This document shows positions 32,401 to 44,400 of a stretch of DNA of 64,000 nt, one piece after another. Numbering within the stretch: position 1 is the stretch's first letter; each line of letters begins with the position of its first letter. Source of the stretch: Tragulus kanchil. Taxonomy: Eukaryota > Chordata > Mammalia > Artiodactyla > Tragulidae. The position numbers were made by a program, and so were the translations under genes. The stretch spans positions 133,876,854 to 133,940,853 of the forward strand of contig JAIOJX010000031.1 in NCBI GenBank assembly GCA_022376925.1, read 5' to 3'. A model generated the notes under the pieces. The model was given only the letters and a program-made list of their open reading frames with translations. It was not told where the DNA came from and did no database searches.

Positions 32401-35400
32401 AGAATCGATAGAACCAGATGACTGCGTGGGTGTGATCAGTGAGAGAAGGGGGAACCGGCTGGAGTGACGTGGGTTTTCTTTTTCCAGGTCATGAGAGGCA
32501 TGCTTTCCATGCCTGGCTGCTGTTAACCCCTGCTCCTCAGACACGTTCTGTGGGTCTGCTCATTCATTCACTCATGCATCAATCACAGAAGCTCCTTCTC
32601 TGCCACACCCTGTGCTGAGCACTGGAGACATGCTGGATCTTGAATGGCAGTCTTTATGCAGTCAGCCCCAAAACAGCTCCCCACTGCGTGTCCCTCAGTG
32701 CTGTCGCACCGCACCTTGATGCTTTCAGGGTCCCAGTGTGTTTCCGTTGCACTTAAAATACATCCCAGATCCTCACATGGGCTTACAAGGTCTTGCATGG
32801 TTTGGCTCCTGTTCAGGCCTCTGGCCTCATTTCCTGACTCACTGGCACTCTCTCCAGTGCTGGTAACTTCGGCCGCACTGCCCTTGAACTTGCTCATCTC
32901 AACCTTACTTTTTAAATTTTATTTTATCTATTTATTTATTTTTGGCTATTCTGGGTTTTCACTGGTGCCACAGGCTCTTCTCTAGTTACAGGGAGTGGAG
33001 GCTACTCTTTAGCTGAGGTGAGCAGATTTCTTGTTGCCGGGACTTCTCTTGTTGTGGAACTCGGGTTCTAGGGCACACGGACTTCAGTAGTTGCAGCACA
33101 TGGGCTCCATCGTTGTGTCCCCGAGACTCTAGAGCACAGGATCCTTAGTTGTGACTCAAGGGCTTCGTTGCTCCACAGCATGTGCGATCTTCCCAGATCA
33201 GAGATTGAACTCATACTGGCAGGCATTGGCAGGTGAACTCTTCACCACCGAGTTACCAGGGAAGCCCCTCAACCACACTTTTGCTATCATGACCTCTCTT
33301 GGAAATTTCTTCCCCCAAGTTCTCCAACTTTCCCTCTTCAGACTTACGTTCTCCAGTGGCGTTCTTCCCCCACTGCACCTCCATCACATTCCCTAGTTGA
33401 TGTTTGTTTCATAGCACCTGTCCTTCCTTGTGATATCTTCCATCTCCTTCTACCCCAGTGGAAGCTCCAGTTGTCAGGGAGGGGCTTCCCTGGTGATCCA
33501 GTGGCTCAGACTTGACACTTCCAATGCAGGGGGCCTGGATTTGATCCCTGTCCAGGGGAATAGAGTCCACTTGTTGCAATTGCAAGTTCACGTGCTGGGC
33601 TTCCCTGGTGGTCCAGGGGGTAGAGAGTCCGCCTTGCAGTTCAGGGGGCACTTGTTGGATCCCTGGCCTGGAAAGACCCCATGTGCTGTGGAGTGGCTGG
33701 ACCAGTGTGACCAATTATGAGCCAGTGCTCTGGAGCACACGCGCCCAGAGCTGGTGCTCTACGAGAGAGGTCACAGCAATGGGAGGCCCACACAGGCCAA
33801 AGAACAAAGATGGATGAAAATAAATAAATAAGCAATAAAAGAGGCCAAAATTTAAAAACGAGTTCACATGCTGCCACCAAAGATTCCACATGCTGCCATT
33901 AAACAATCTCAAGTGCCATGCCTAAGACCCAGCCCAGTCAAACAAGTAGATAAATCAAGAAAAGGTAGGGGCACATTCTTGTTTGTATCTTGCTTGTATC
34001 TTGTATTTGTAGATGAGTTGCTGGTACAAAGTCCACAATGAAATACTTGTAGAAGTGATATGAGGGCATTCTGAGAAAAGGGAAGCTGCATTAAGCTGAC
34101 ACAGTAGAGTGGCGGAGAGGGACAGGGTGGTGGAGAGGATGAGAGTGACTGGAATTTCAAGAGGAGTGACATCTAAATTGATGATACAGAAAGGGGGAGG
34201 GGGAGCTTTTCAAGTGACGAGAGAAAAGTGCCTTGTGTAAAGATGGAATTCACCGCGTGCGTTAAACCCTAGAAAGCAGTAGGACCGGGTCGCCACCCGT
34301 GTAGCTCTCCATGGTCCTGAAATTCTTTGTTCTTAATCCAAGTTCTTTCAGCTTGGAATGTAGGTGATTCTTGCTACCCGGGGGGGGGGGTTACCTCACA
34401 CTTTTGCTATCATGACCTCTCTTGGAAATTTCTTCCCCAAGTTCTCCAACTTTCCCTCTTCAGACTTACGTTCTCCAGGGTTCTTCCCCACTGCACCTCC
34501 ATCACATTCCCTAGTTGATGTTTGTTTCATAGCACCTGTCCTTCCTTGTGATATCTTCCATCTCCTTCTACCCCAGTGGAAGCTCCAGTTGTCAGGAGGG
34601 GTTTCCCCTGGTGATCCAGTGGCTCAGACTTGACACTTCCAATGCAGGGGGCCTGGATTTGATCCCTGTCCAGGGGAATAGAGTCCACTTGTTGCAATTG
34701 CAAGTTCACGTGCTGGGCTTCCCTGGTGGTCCAGGGGGTAGAGAGTCCGCCTTGCAGTTCAGGGGGCACTTGTTGGATCCCTGGCCTGGAAAGACCCCAT
34801 GTGCTGTGGAGTGGCTGGACCAGTGTGACCAATTATGAGCCAGTGCTCTGGAGCACACGCGCCCAGAGCTGGTGCTCTACGAGAGAGGTCACAGCAATGG
34901 GAGGCCCACACAGGCCAAAGAACAAAGATGGATGAAAATAAATAAATAAGCAATAAAAGAGGCCAAAATTTAAAAACGAGTTCACATGCTGCCACCAAAG
35001 ATTCCACATGCTGCCATTAAACAATCTCAAGTGCCATGCCTAAGACCCAGCCCAGTCAAACAAGTAGATAAATCAAGAAAAGGTAGGGGCACATTCTTGT
35101 TTGTATCTTGCTTGTATCTTGTATTTGTAGATGAGTTGCTGGTACAAAGTCCACAATGAAATACTTGTAGAAGTGATATGAGGGCATTCTGAGAAAAGGG
35201 AAGCTGCATTAAGCTGACACAGTAGAGTGGCGGAGAGGGACAGGGTGGTGGAGAGGATGAGAGTGACTGGAATTTCAAGAGGAGTGACATCTAAATTGAT
35301 GATACAGAAAGGGGGAGGGGGAGCTTTTCAAGTGACGAGAGAAAAGTGCCTTGTGTAAAGATGGAATTCACCGCGTGCGTTAAACCCTAGAAAGCAGTAG

Positions 35401-38400
35401 GACCGGGTCGCCACCCGTGTAGCTCTCCATGGTCCTGAAATTCTTTGTTCTTAATCCAAGTTCTTTCAGCTTGGAATGTAGGTGATTCTTGCCTACTGTG
35501 CTCTAAGAATTCTGGAGCAGGTGTAGTGGAGGGGAGGGGGCGGAGAGAAAGTTGGATTACTAAGAAAGAAAAGGAAGGGAGAGAGGGAAAGAGTGGAGAA
35601 GAAAAAAAGGTTAATTTTAGAGAACCAGAGCTACTTAAAATGTCCAGGAAGAAGAAAACGACAAGGACAACTTCTGACGTGATTTTTAGATAACTTTCCA
35701 TTACTAAAAACAAGAGCAACAACACAAAGCTCTTTCTTTTCAGAAATATCTGTTTTCAACCCTGTTCCTGGTTCTTTTGAGGAGAAATATGAAAAATGGG
35801 ACTTGAGGTGAGGCAGGACTGGTTAGCAGCTTTCAGATCAAAAAGCTCTTGGACTGTCAGCCTGAGGAATGAATACATTCTCCCCTGGATGCTAGGGAGC
35901 CAAGAAAGGACTTTGACAAGAGAAGTATAGAATCTGGAGTGGATTTTCTTCATTTATTTAGACCAGGGATAGAACCCAGGCCCCCTGTAGTGGTAATGCA
36001 GAGTCTAAATGTCTGGACTGCTAGGGAATTCCCTGGTATAAGCTTTAGAAAGAACCAGTATCTACCAAAAATAAATAAAGCCAACATATAAGACTTCCCT
36101 GTGTCCAGTGGTTAAGACTTCACACTTCCAATGCAAGGGGTGTGGGGGGATCTCTAGGTGGGGAACTAAGATCCACATACCTGCACTGAGGCCCAGAAAA
36201 AAAAATGAAAGGGAAGAAAGAACAGTTCTAAAATAAGGAGACAGATCTGAAGGCAGTGAGACAGGCAAAGGGAACAGGCCTTAGCTGCATTAGAGGACTC
36301 AGAGATGCAAAAAGGAATTTAGATTTATGACATATTCAGGAAGTAAAATAGACACGACTTGATTACTGACCATTCTTCTTGGATGAGGGATTAAGAACTC
36401 TTCCCACATTTGGCTAGGGTACTCTGGCAAGTGTGATTTCTGGGTTTCTTTGGGTTTTCTTTGCCTATGAATCTGTGGTCATTCATGACCTGTCTCAGAT
36501 GCCTTCACCATGTAACACTTCATGGACCCGCTCCTCTTGAACATTAAAATTATGGAATGCCAAACATGGGAAATGCTGTGGATGTTCAGCACAAGGAAAG
36601 GTTCATTCTTAAAGAAGACAGGAAAAATGGGGACTTAGAGTGGGCTTAAAAAGGCAAAGTAGCTAACAAGATTTTCTAGAAGTTCAGTTGCATGCCAAGT
36701 ATATCCATCCATTCAACTAGTTTTTATTATCTACTGACTCTTGTGCTAGACACTAGGAATGTGATAGGAAAGAGATGGGCTAGTTCCAGGCATTCTAGAG
36801 CAAGTAGAGACAATGCATGACTAAAAAAATTACATGTAGATAGAAAATACAGAGTTAGGTGGGGACAGGTGCTCTGGAGAGGAGTAAAGCAGGTTAAGGG
36901 AAAGGAGATCAGTGGACAGGTCATGTGATTTTGTCTTATCTCAAGCACCCCAAATGTTTCATGAAAACTTTAAAATTTGTAGACTAGTACAGTGCACACT
37001 GGCACTTCTCTCACCTGGAGTCACAAAGATATTTGCATTTTGCTGTTTGACCATACTCTCTCTCTGGGCTTCCACATTGGCTCAGTTGGTAAAGCATCTT
37101 GGTGTAAAGCAGGAGATGCAGGAGACGCGGGTTTAATCTCCAGGTTGAGAAGATCCCCTGGAGGAGGAAATGGCAACCCACTCCAGTATTCTTTCCTGGA
37201 AAATCCCATGGACAGGGGAGCCTGGAGGGCTACAGTCCATGGGGTGAGTCAGACCCAACAGAGCACGCAAGCACTCTATTTACACAAATTGTTTGTTTGT
37301 TTGTTTCCCCCCTCCAACCCCTGTTTGTTTGTTTTGATTTTGCCATTTGAAAGTAGGTTTCAGGCATCACTAAAATTTTAATATGCATCTCTTAAGAGTA
37401 ATGGCATTTTTCTATATAACTAAAGGCCATCATCAAGCCTTGACCCTTTACAATAATTTCATATCTTTCACTCCATTTTCAGACTAGGCATTCCAAGAAT
37501 GCCTGTGTCACTTTTTCCCCAGAACCAGGATTCAGTCTAAGTTTATGCCTTGCATTTAATTTCTCTTTTAGCCTAGACTAGTTCTTGTACTATATTTTTT
37601 ACAACGCTGACTTTTAAAATATAGTTCATTATAAAAATACAGAAAGGATAGTATAGTGTGCCATGTACCCTTCACTCAGTTTCAACAATTATCAACATAT
37701 GGTGACTCCTTTTTTAGTCAAACTTGCCATATCTGCCTTCTGCACTTCACTGCAGGATTTTTAAAGCCAGTCTCAAACATTAAATCGTCTTCGCCACTAA
37801 TAGTTCTGTATGTCTCTGAGAAATTAATACTTTGTTATTTAACGTAGCCACCACGCCATTAATCTCGAAGAATAGCTGCTTAATATAAATTAATATCTAA
37901 TCAGAATTTAACTTCCCCATTTGTGTCATAAATGCCTTTTTTAAAAAACAATTAGTTTGTTGCAAACCAGAATCCACATTTCACTTGTGTGTTTAGTTGA
38001 TAGATCTCTGAAGCCTCTTTTAATCTATAATAGTCCCTCTCCTTCTATTTTCGTCTTGCCGTTTATCTGAAGAAATCTAGTCATTTGTCTCATATAATTC
38101 CCACACTGTAGATCTTTCTGCTGTGTTTCTGGGTTGTAATTTGATATCTCCATCCCTTCTGTGATTTCTGGTAAAACTGTAGCTCAGATCCAGGTTTTAT
38201 TGGGGAGAGGGTGGCAAAATACCTCATAGATAGGTGGTGTCGTTATGTCCTACTGCATTGCATCAGGAGACATAATAGGATCAGCGAGCTTCTCTTGTTG
38301 AGATGTTAGGATTGATTGCTGGCTCAGTATTACAGCTTGGCTCATGTCATTGCCCTTCTGAAGTCTGTAGCCCAGGAGCTCCTGTAGCCCTCACTTTCTC

Positions 38401-41400
38401 CATCTGTTTGTTTCCTTGTGGCATCCTTGTATTTCTTCTTCTTCCTTTGTATCTTCTGTAACTTGGAAGTTATGTCCGTGGTAGAGACTTGACTAAATTC
38501 TAGTTAAATATGTTTGGTAAGATTTAGAGGTGACACTGTGTTCTTTATAACCCATCACTTCAAGTAGCAAGTAATGTCAGGTTGTTCGCACCAGGAGTGA
38601 AGAGAAGTCTGAACCCTTGGTAAAGGGGGTGTCATTAGAGCTATCCATTGAAAAAGCACATTTTTCTCTTTACAATGAGTCCATCATCTGCAGGGTAACA
38701 TTTTCACGTCTTGGCGGGGGTGAAATACTGTTTGGGGATGCCTGTTCTAGTTAAAATTTGTTGGTTTGGAAAAGTTTTGAATGTATGGAAAAGTTGCGAG
38801 GATAACACAAAGAATTCTCGTATGTTCTTCACCTGGACCAACTTTTTAATTTTATATCTGCCTTCTGCACTTCACTGCAGGATTTTTAAAGCCAGTCTCA
38901 AACATTAAATCGTCTTCGCCACTAATAGTTCTGTATGTCTCTGAGAAATTAATACTTTGTTATTTAACGTAGCCACCACGCCATTAATCTCGAAGAATAG
39001 CTGCTTAATATAAATTAATATCTAATCAGAATTTAACTTCCCCATTTGTGTCATAAATGCCTTTTTTAAAAAACAATTAGTTTGTTGCAAACCAGAATCC
39101 ACATTTCACTTGTGTGTTTAGTTGATAGATCTCTGAAGCCTCTTTTAATCTATAATAGTCCCTCTCCTTCTATTTTCGTCTTGCCGTTTATCTGAAGAAA
39201 TCTAGTCATTTGTCTCATATAATTCCCACACTGTAGATCTTTCTGCTGTGTTTCTGGGTTGTAATTTGATATCTCCATCCCTTCTGTGATTTCTGGTAAA
39301 ACTGTAGCTCAGATCCAGGTTTTATTGGGGAGAGGGTGGCAAAATACCTCATAGATAGGTGGTGTCGTTATGTCCTACTGCATTGCATCAGGAGACATAA
39401 TAGGATCAGCGAGCTTCTCTTGTTGAGATGTTAGGATTGATTGCTGGCTCAGTATTACAGCTTGGCTCATGTCATTGCCCTTCTGAAGTCTGTAGCCCAG
39501 GAGCTCCTGTAGCCCTCACTTTCTCCATCTGTTTGTTTCCTTGTGGCATCCTTGTATTTCTTCTTCTTCCTTTGTATCTTCTGTAACTTGGAAGTTATGT
39601 CCGTGGTAGAGACTTGACTAAATTCTAGTTAAATATGTTTGGTAAGATTTAGAGGTGACACTGTGTTCTTTATAACCCATCACTTCAAGTAGCAAGTAAT
39701 GTCAGGTTGTTCGCACCAGGAGTGAAGAGAAGTCTGAACCCTTGGTAAAGGGGGTGTCATTAGAGCTATCCATTGAAAAAGCACATTTTTCTCTTTACAA
39801 TGAGTCCATCATCTGCAGGGTAACATTTTCACGTCTTGGCGGGGGTGAAATACTGTTTGGGGATGCCTGTTCTAGTTAAAATTTGTTGGTTTGGAAAAGT
39901 TTTGAATGTATGGAAAAGTTGCGAGGATAACACAAAGAATTCTCGTATGTTCTTCACCTGGACCAATTTCTTTTTTTTTTTTAAACATTTATTTATTTAT
40001 TTATTTTGGCGGGGGTGGGGATAGGGAGGGGAGCGGGCGGGCCACTTCCACTGGTCTTTCATTTCTCTATTTTCATCCGTCCTTGTTCTTTGGCTCCTGT
40101 GGGCCTCCCATCACGGTGGCGTCTGTCGTCGCAGAGCACCGGCTCTGGGTGCATGCGCTTCAGAGCTCCGGCTCGGTCATTGGACACATCAGTCCAGCCA
40201 CTCCGCAGCATGTGGGATCTTCCCAGGCCAGGGATCGAACCAGCGCCCCTTGCACTGCAAGGCGGTGTCCTTACCCACTGGACCACCAGTGGGTACTTAC
40301 TTTTTTTTTTTTTTTTGCCACATTTGTGTTTCTATCTTATGTGTACCTATCTATATATGATTAATATATTCCCATAAATTGCCAAAATGTCACTCTTGTT
40401 TAATTTTTTGTCTTTAATTTTTGCAATGTTGTTTTGGTTTCTGCCATACAACAGTGTGAATTAGCCATAATTATACACGGCTCCCCTCCCTCTTGAGCCT
40501 CCTCTCCCCCCATTCCACCCTTCTATGGCTACATCACTATCCCCCAGACTGGGTTCCTTGGGTTATACGACACCTTCCCACTAGCCTTCTATTTTACACC
40601 GATAGAAACACTTGGTTCTTAAATATGTCAGCAGCTATCTCCTAAGGACAAGTCCATTTCCTTTCTTAGGCAGAGTACCATCATCCAATGCAGGAAATGC
40701 CACATATACACAGTGGTACAGCCGATACACAGTCTGTATTCAGATCTCACCAATTGTCCCCATACTGCCTGTTGAAATTTTTGGCTGGGCTGAGTCTTTG
40801 TTGTTTCTCTCAGGCTCTCTTGACTTGCAGCAAGTGCGAGGTACTCTTTAGTGGCAAGGGTTTCTCCTTGCCGTGACTTCTCTTGCTGGAGAGCACCTGC
40901 TCTAGGTGGGCAGGCTTGGGTAGTTTAGACACACGAGCTTAGTTGCTTCACAGCCCCCATGCTACCTTTTTTTTTTAAGTTTTTTATTTAATTAATTAAT
41001 TGACTCCATCCCGTGGCATATGGGATCTTAGTTTTGAATGTATGGAAAAGTTGCGAGGATAACACAAAGAATTCTCGTATGTTCTTCACCTGGACCAATT
41101 TCTTTTTTTTTTTTAAACATTTATTTATTTATTTATTTTGGCGGGGTGGGAGGGAGGGGGGTGGGCGGGCCACTTCCACTGGTCTTTCATTTGTCTAGTT
41201 TTCATCCATCTTTGTTCTTTGGCCCGTGTGGGCCTCCCATCGCGGTGGCATCTGTCGTCGCAGAGCACCGGCTCTGGGCGCATGCGCTCCAGAGCTCCGG
41301 CTCGGTCATTGGACACATCAGTCCAGCCACTCCGCAGCACGTGGGATCTTCCCAGGCCAGGGATTGAACCGGTGCCCCTTGCACTACAGGGCGGTGTCTT

Positions 41401-44400
41401 TACCCACTGGACCACCAGTGGGTACTTACTTTTTTTTTTTTTTTTGCCACATTTGTGTTTCTATCTTATGTGTACCTATCTATATATGATTAATATATTC
41501 CCATAAATTGCCAAAATGTCACTCTTGTTTAATTTTTTGTCTTTAATTTTTGCAATGTTGTTTTGGTTTCTGCCATACAACAGTGTGAATTAGCCATAAT
41601 TATACACGGCTCCCCTCCCTCTTGAGCCTCCTCTCCCCCCATTCCACCCTTCTATGGCTACATCACTATCCCCCAGACTGGGTTCCTTGGGTTATACGAC
41701 ACCTTCCCACTAGCCTTCTATTTTACACCGATAGAAACACTTGGTTCTTAAATATGTCAGCAGCTATCTCCTAAGGACAAGTCCATTTCCTTTCTTAGGC
41801 AGAGTACCATCATCCAATGCAGGAAATGCCACATATACACAGTGGTACAGCCGATACACAGTCTGTATTCAGATCTCACCAATTGTCCCCATACTGCCTG
41901 TTGAAATTTTTGGCTGGGCTGAGTCTTTGTTGTTTCTCTCAGGCTCTCTTGACTTGCAGCAAGTGCGAGGTACTCTTTAGTGGCAAGGGTTTCTCCTTGC
42001 CGTGACTTCTCTTGCTGGAGAGCACCTGCTCTAGGTGGGCAGGCTTGGGTAGTTTAGACACACGAGCTTAGTTGCTTCACAGCCCCCATGCTACCTTTTT
42101 TTTTTAAGTTTTTTATTTAATTAATTAATTGACTCCATCCCGTGGCATATGGGATCTTAGTTACCTGGCCAGGGATCGAACCTGTGCCCCCTGCCCTGGA
42201 AGCACCAAGTCTTGACCACCAGACCACCAGGGAAGTCTCCACGCCACTTTTTGTAGTCAGTTTTTCCTCTGATTTGGGATCCAGGTTAGGATTCCACTCT
42301 GTATCTCCTTGCTGTGTCTCTTTCGTCTCCTTTCATCTTTTATGTAGTTCCTGTGCCTTAAAAAAAAATCTTTCATGTTGACTATTTTTTTTGAAGACTG
42401 CAGTCTGTGTTTGTAGAACACCCCACAGTTTCCCTGGGAGTGGATCCAGGTTACACATTTCCAGCAGGGACACTAACTACATAAATGAAATAGTGGTCCA
42501 GTCCCATCAGAAGGTCAGGGTGTCCCTTTGTCCCACTATTGGTGATGTGAGTTCCAGTTACGGGGTTCAAACGGTATCTGTTAGGCTTCTTTACGATAAA
42601 GGAAGTTTTCCAAAATATGTCTGTAATGAATGGATATTTCATGTGGGAGATTCTGTCATTCAGTGATTTAGTGTCCACTGATGGGGCGATGCTTGCCAGA
42701 ATCCTGATATCACTGCGTGTGTACATGCAAAGTCACCCAGTCATGCCCGACTCTGTGCGACCCCATGGACTGTAGCCCACCAGGCTCCTCTGTCCATGGG
42801 AGTCTCCAGGCAAGGATACTGGAGTGGGTTGCTATCCCCTCCTCCAGGGGTCTTCTCCACCCAGAGAGCACGCCCTTGGCAGGTGGGTTCCTTACCATGA
42901 GGGCCACCTATCACCACAAAGGCTACTAAATGGTATTTTCTGAGTCTGTTGCTCTATCTCTGAACATGGATATCCCCCAAAAGAATTTTCTTTCTTGTAT
43001 TACTTGTTTACTTAAAGACTATATCAATATAGTTTCACATTAAAAAAAAAAAACTCAGCGTTTTATGTGCCATTGGTGGATTTTTTCTAATAATTTTGTT
43101 TTCTTTTTTCACTTTTTGGGTTGCACTACGTGGCATGTGAGATTCCAGTCCCCTGACCAGGGATCGAACCTGTGCCCCCTGACGTGGAGCATGGAGTCCT
43201 AACCCCTGGGCCACCAGGGAAGTCCCTACATGCCATTGGTTTTATTATTCATTTTGATGTTCAAATTGTGCCCATTTGGACTATCAGGAACACTCTTCAA
43301 ATGACTTCCTGTGTCCTTTTTTGTCTCCATTTTTTTTTGGATTACTTCCTTATTTTGTGATACTGGCACACTTTCACTGCGTCACTGTTTCACTTTCAGC
43401 CCCTTCCTGAGGCTTCAAATGAGCTTCCTTCCTCTCTCCTGACTTAGTGGGGATGGTGGTGGACGCTCAGCAGGCCTTCCAGTCCAGGTGTCAGGAGCAT
43501 CTTCCTGTGACTGGCCCGAGAGTAAACAGTTTCAGCTTTACCGCCCATGTAGTCTCTGCCTCGGTTACTCCACGTTGCTGGTGCAGCTATTGGCTAAGTG
43601 GGAGCAAATGGGACTGACTGTTCCAACAAAATTGTATTGGTAAACCCTGGAATTTAAATTCATATACTTTTAAAAATTGAGATCTGCTAATTCACATAAA
43701 GTTCATGGATTCAGCAGCTGTAGTATGTTCACCAGACTGTGGAGCCATCTCTGTTACGTAATTTTACATTTTCATCACCCCCCAAAAAGAAACTTCACCG
43801 TCTTTAACAGCTCATCATAATCCCCCTTATACCCCACTCCCTGGCAACCACTGACCTACTTTCTTTCCTACTAATTATTATATGTATATGTCTGTAGTCA
43901 TTGGAGAAGGACATGGCAGCCCACTCCAGTATTTTTGCCTGGAGAATCCCTTGGACAGAGGAGCCTGGGGGGCTGCAGTCCATGGGGATGCAGAGAGTTG
44001 GACACAGCTGAAGCGACTTAGCATGTATTTCTATAGCCATTTCTCTCTTTTTAAAAGATTTTATCTATTGTTTGACTGTGCTGCATCTTTGTTGTGGGGC
44101 ATGGACTTTCTCTCATCGCAATGAGTGGGGCTACTCTCTAGGTTTGGTGCTCATGCTCCTTGGTGGTGGTTTTTCTCCTTGCAGAGCATGGGCTCTAGGG
44201 TGTGGGCTCAGTCGTGGTGCGCACAGGCTGTGTGGAATCTTCCCAGATCTGGGAAATAAACCCCTGTCCCCTGCCTTGGCAGGCAGATTCTAATAATTTT
44301 GTTTTCTTTTTCACTGGCCACCAGGGAAGTCCCTACATGCCCATTGGTTTTATTTTATTCATTTTGATGTTCAAATTGTGCCCATTTGGACTATCAGGAA

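Larger units (their letters stand above)
30256..32540 (+). repeat. Tandem duplication F (1147-base unit)
   Basis: Copy 1 is about 30256-31402 and copy 2 about 31403-32540, in CACNG7 intron 4. The copies are near-identical with small differences around 31022-31072 versus 32170-32220. The last dozen bases of copy 1 look like a miscalled version of the true downstream sequence. Confidence 0.95.
33272..35494 (+). repeat. Tandem duplication G (1118-1123-base unit)
   Basis: Copy 1 is about 33272-34394 and copy 2 about 34395-35494. The offset drops from 1123 to 1118 over the first 200 bases through small indels in C- and G-runs. A run of ten G at about 34380-34390 sits at the junction and matches nothing nearby. 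Each copy carries two CHR-family SINEs. Confidence 0.94.
39898..42162 (+). repeat. Tandem duplication I (1129-1132-base unit)
   Basis: Copy 1 is about 39898-41029 and copy 2 about 41030-42162. Most of the unit is identical, but the SINE at 39968-40293 versus 41100-41424 shows many substitutions and small indels. The first roughly 68 bases also belong to duplication H, so that segment is present three times. Confidence 0.94.
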
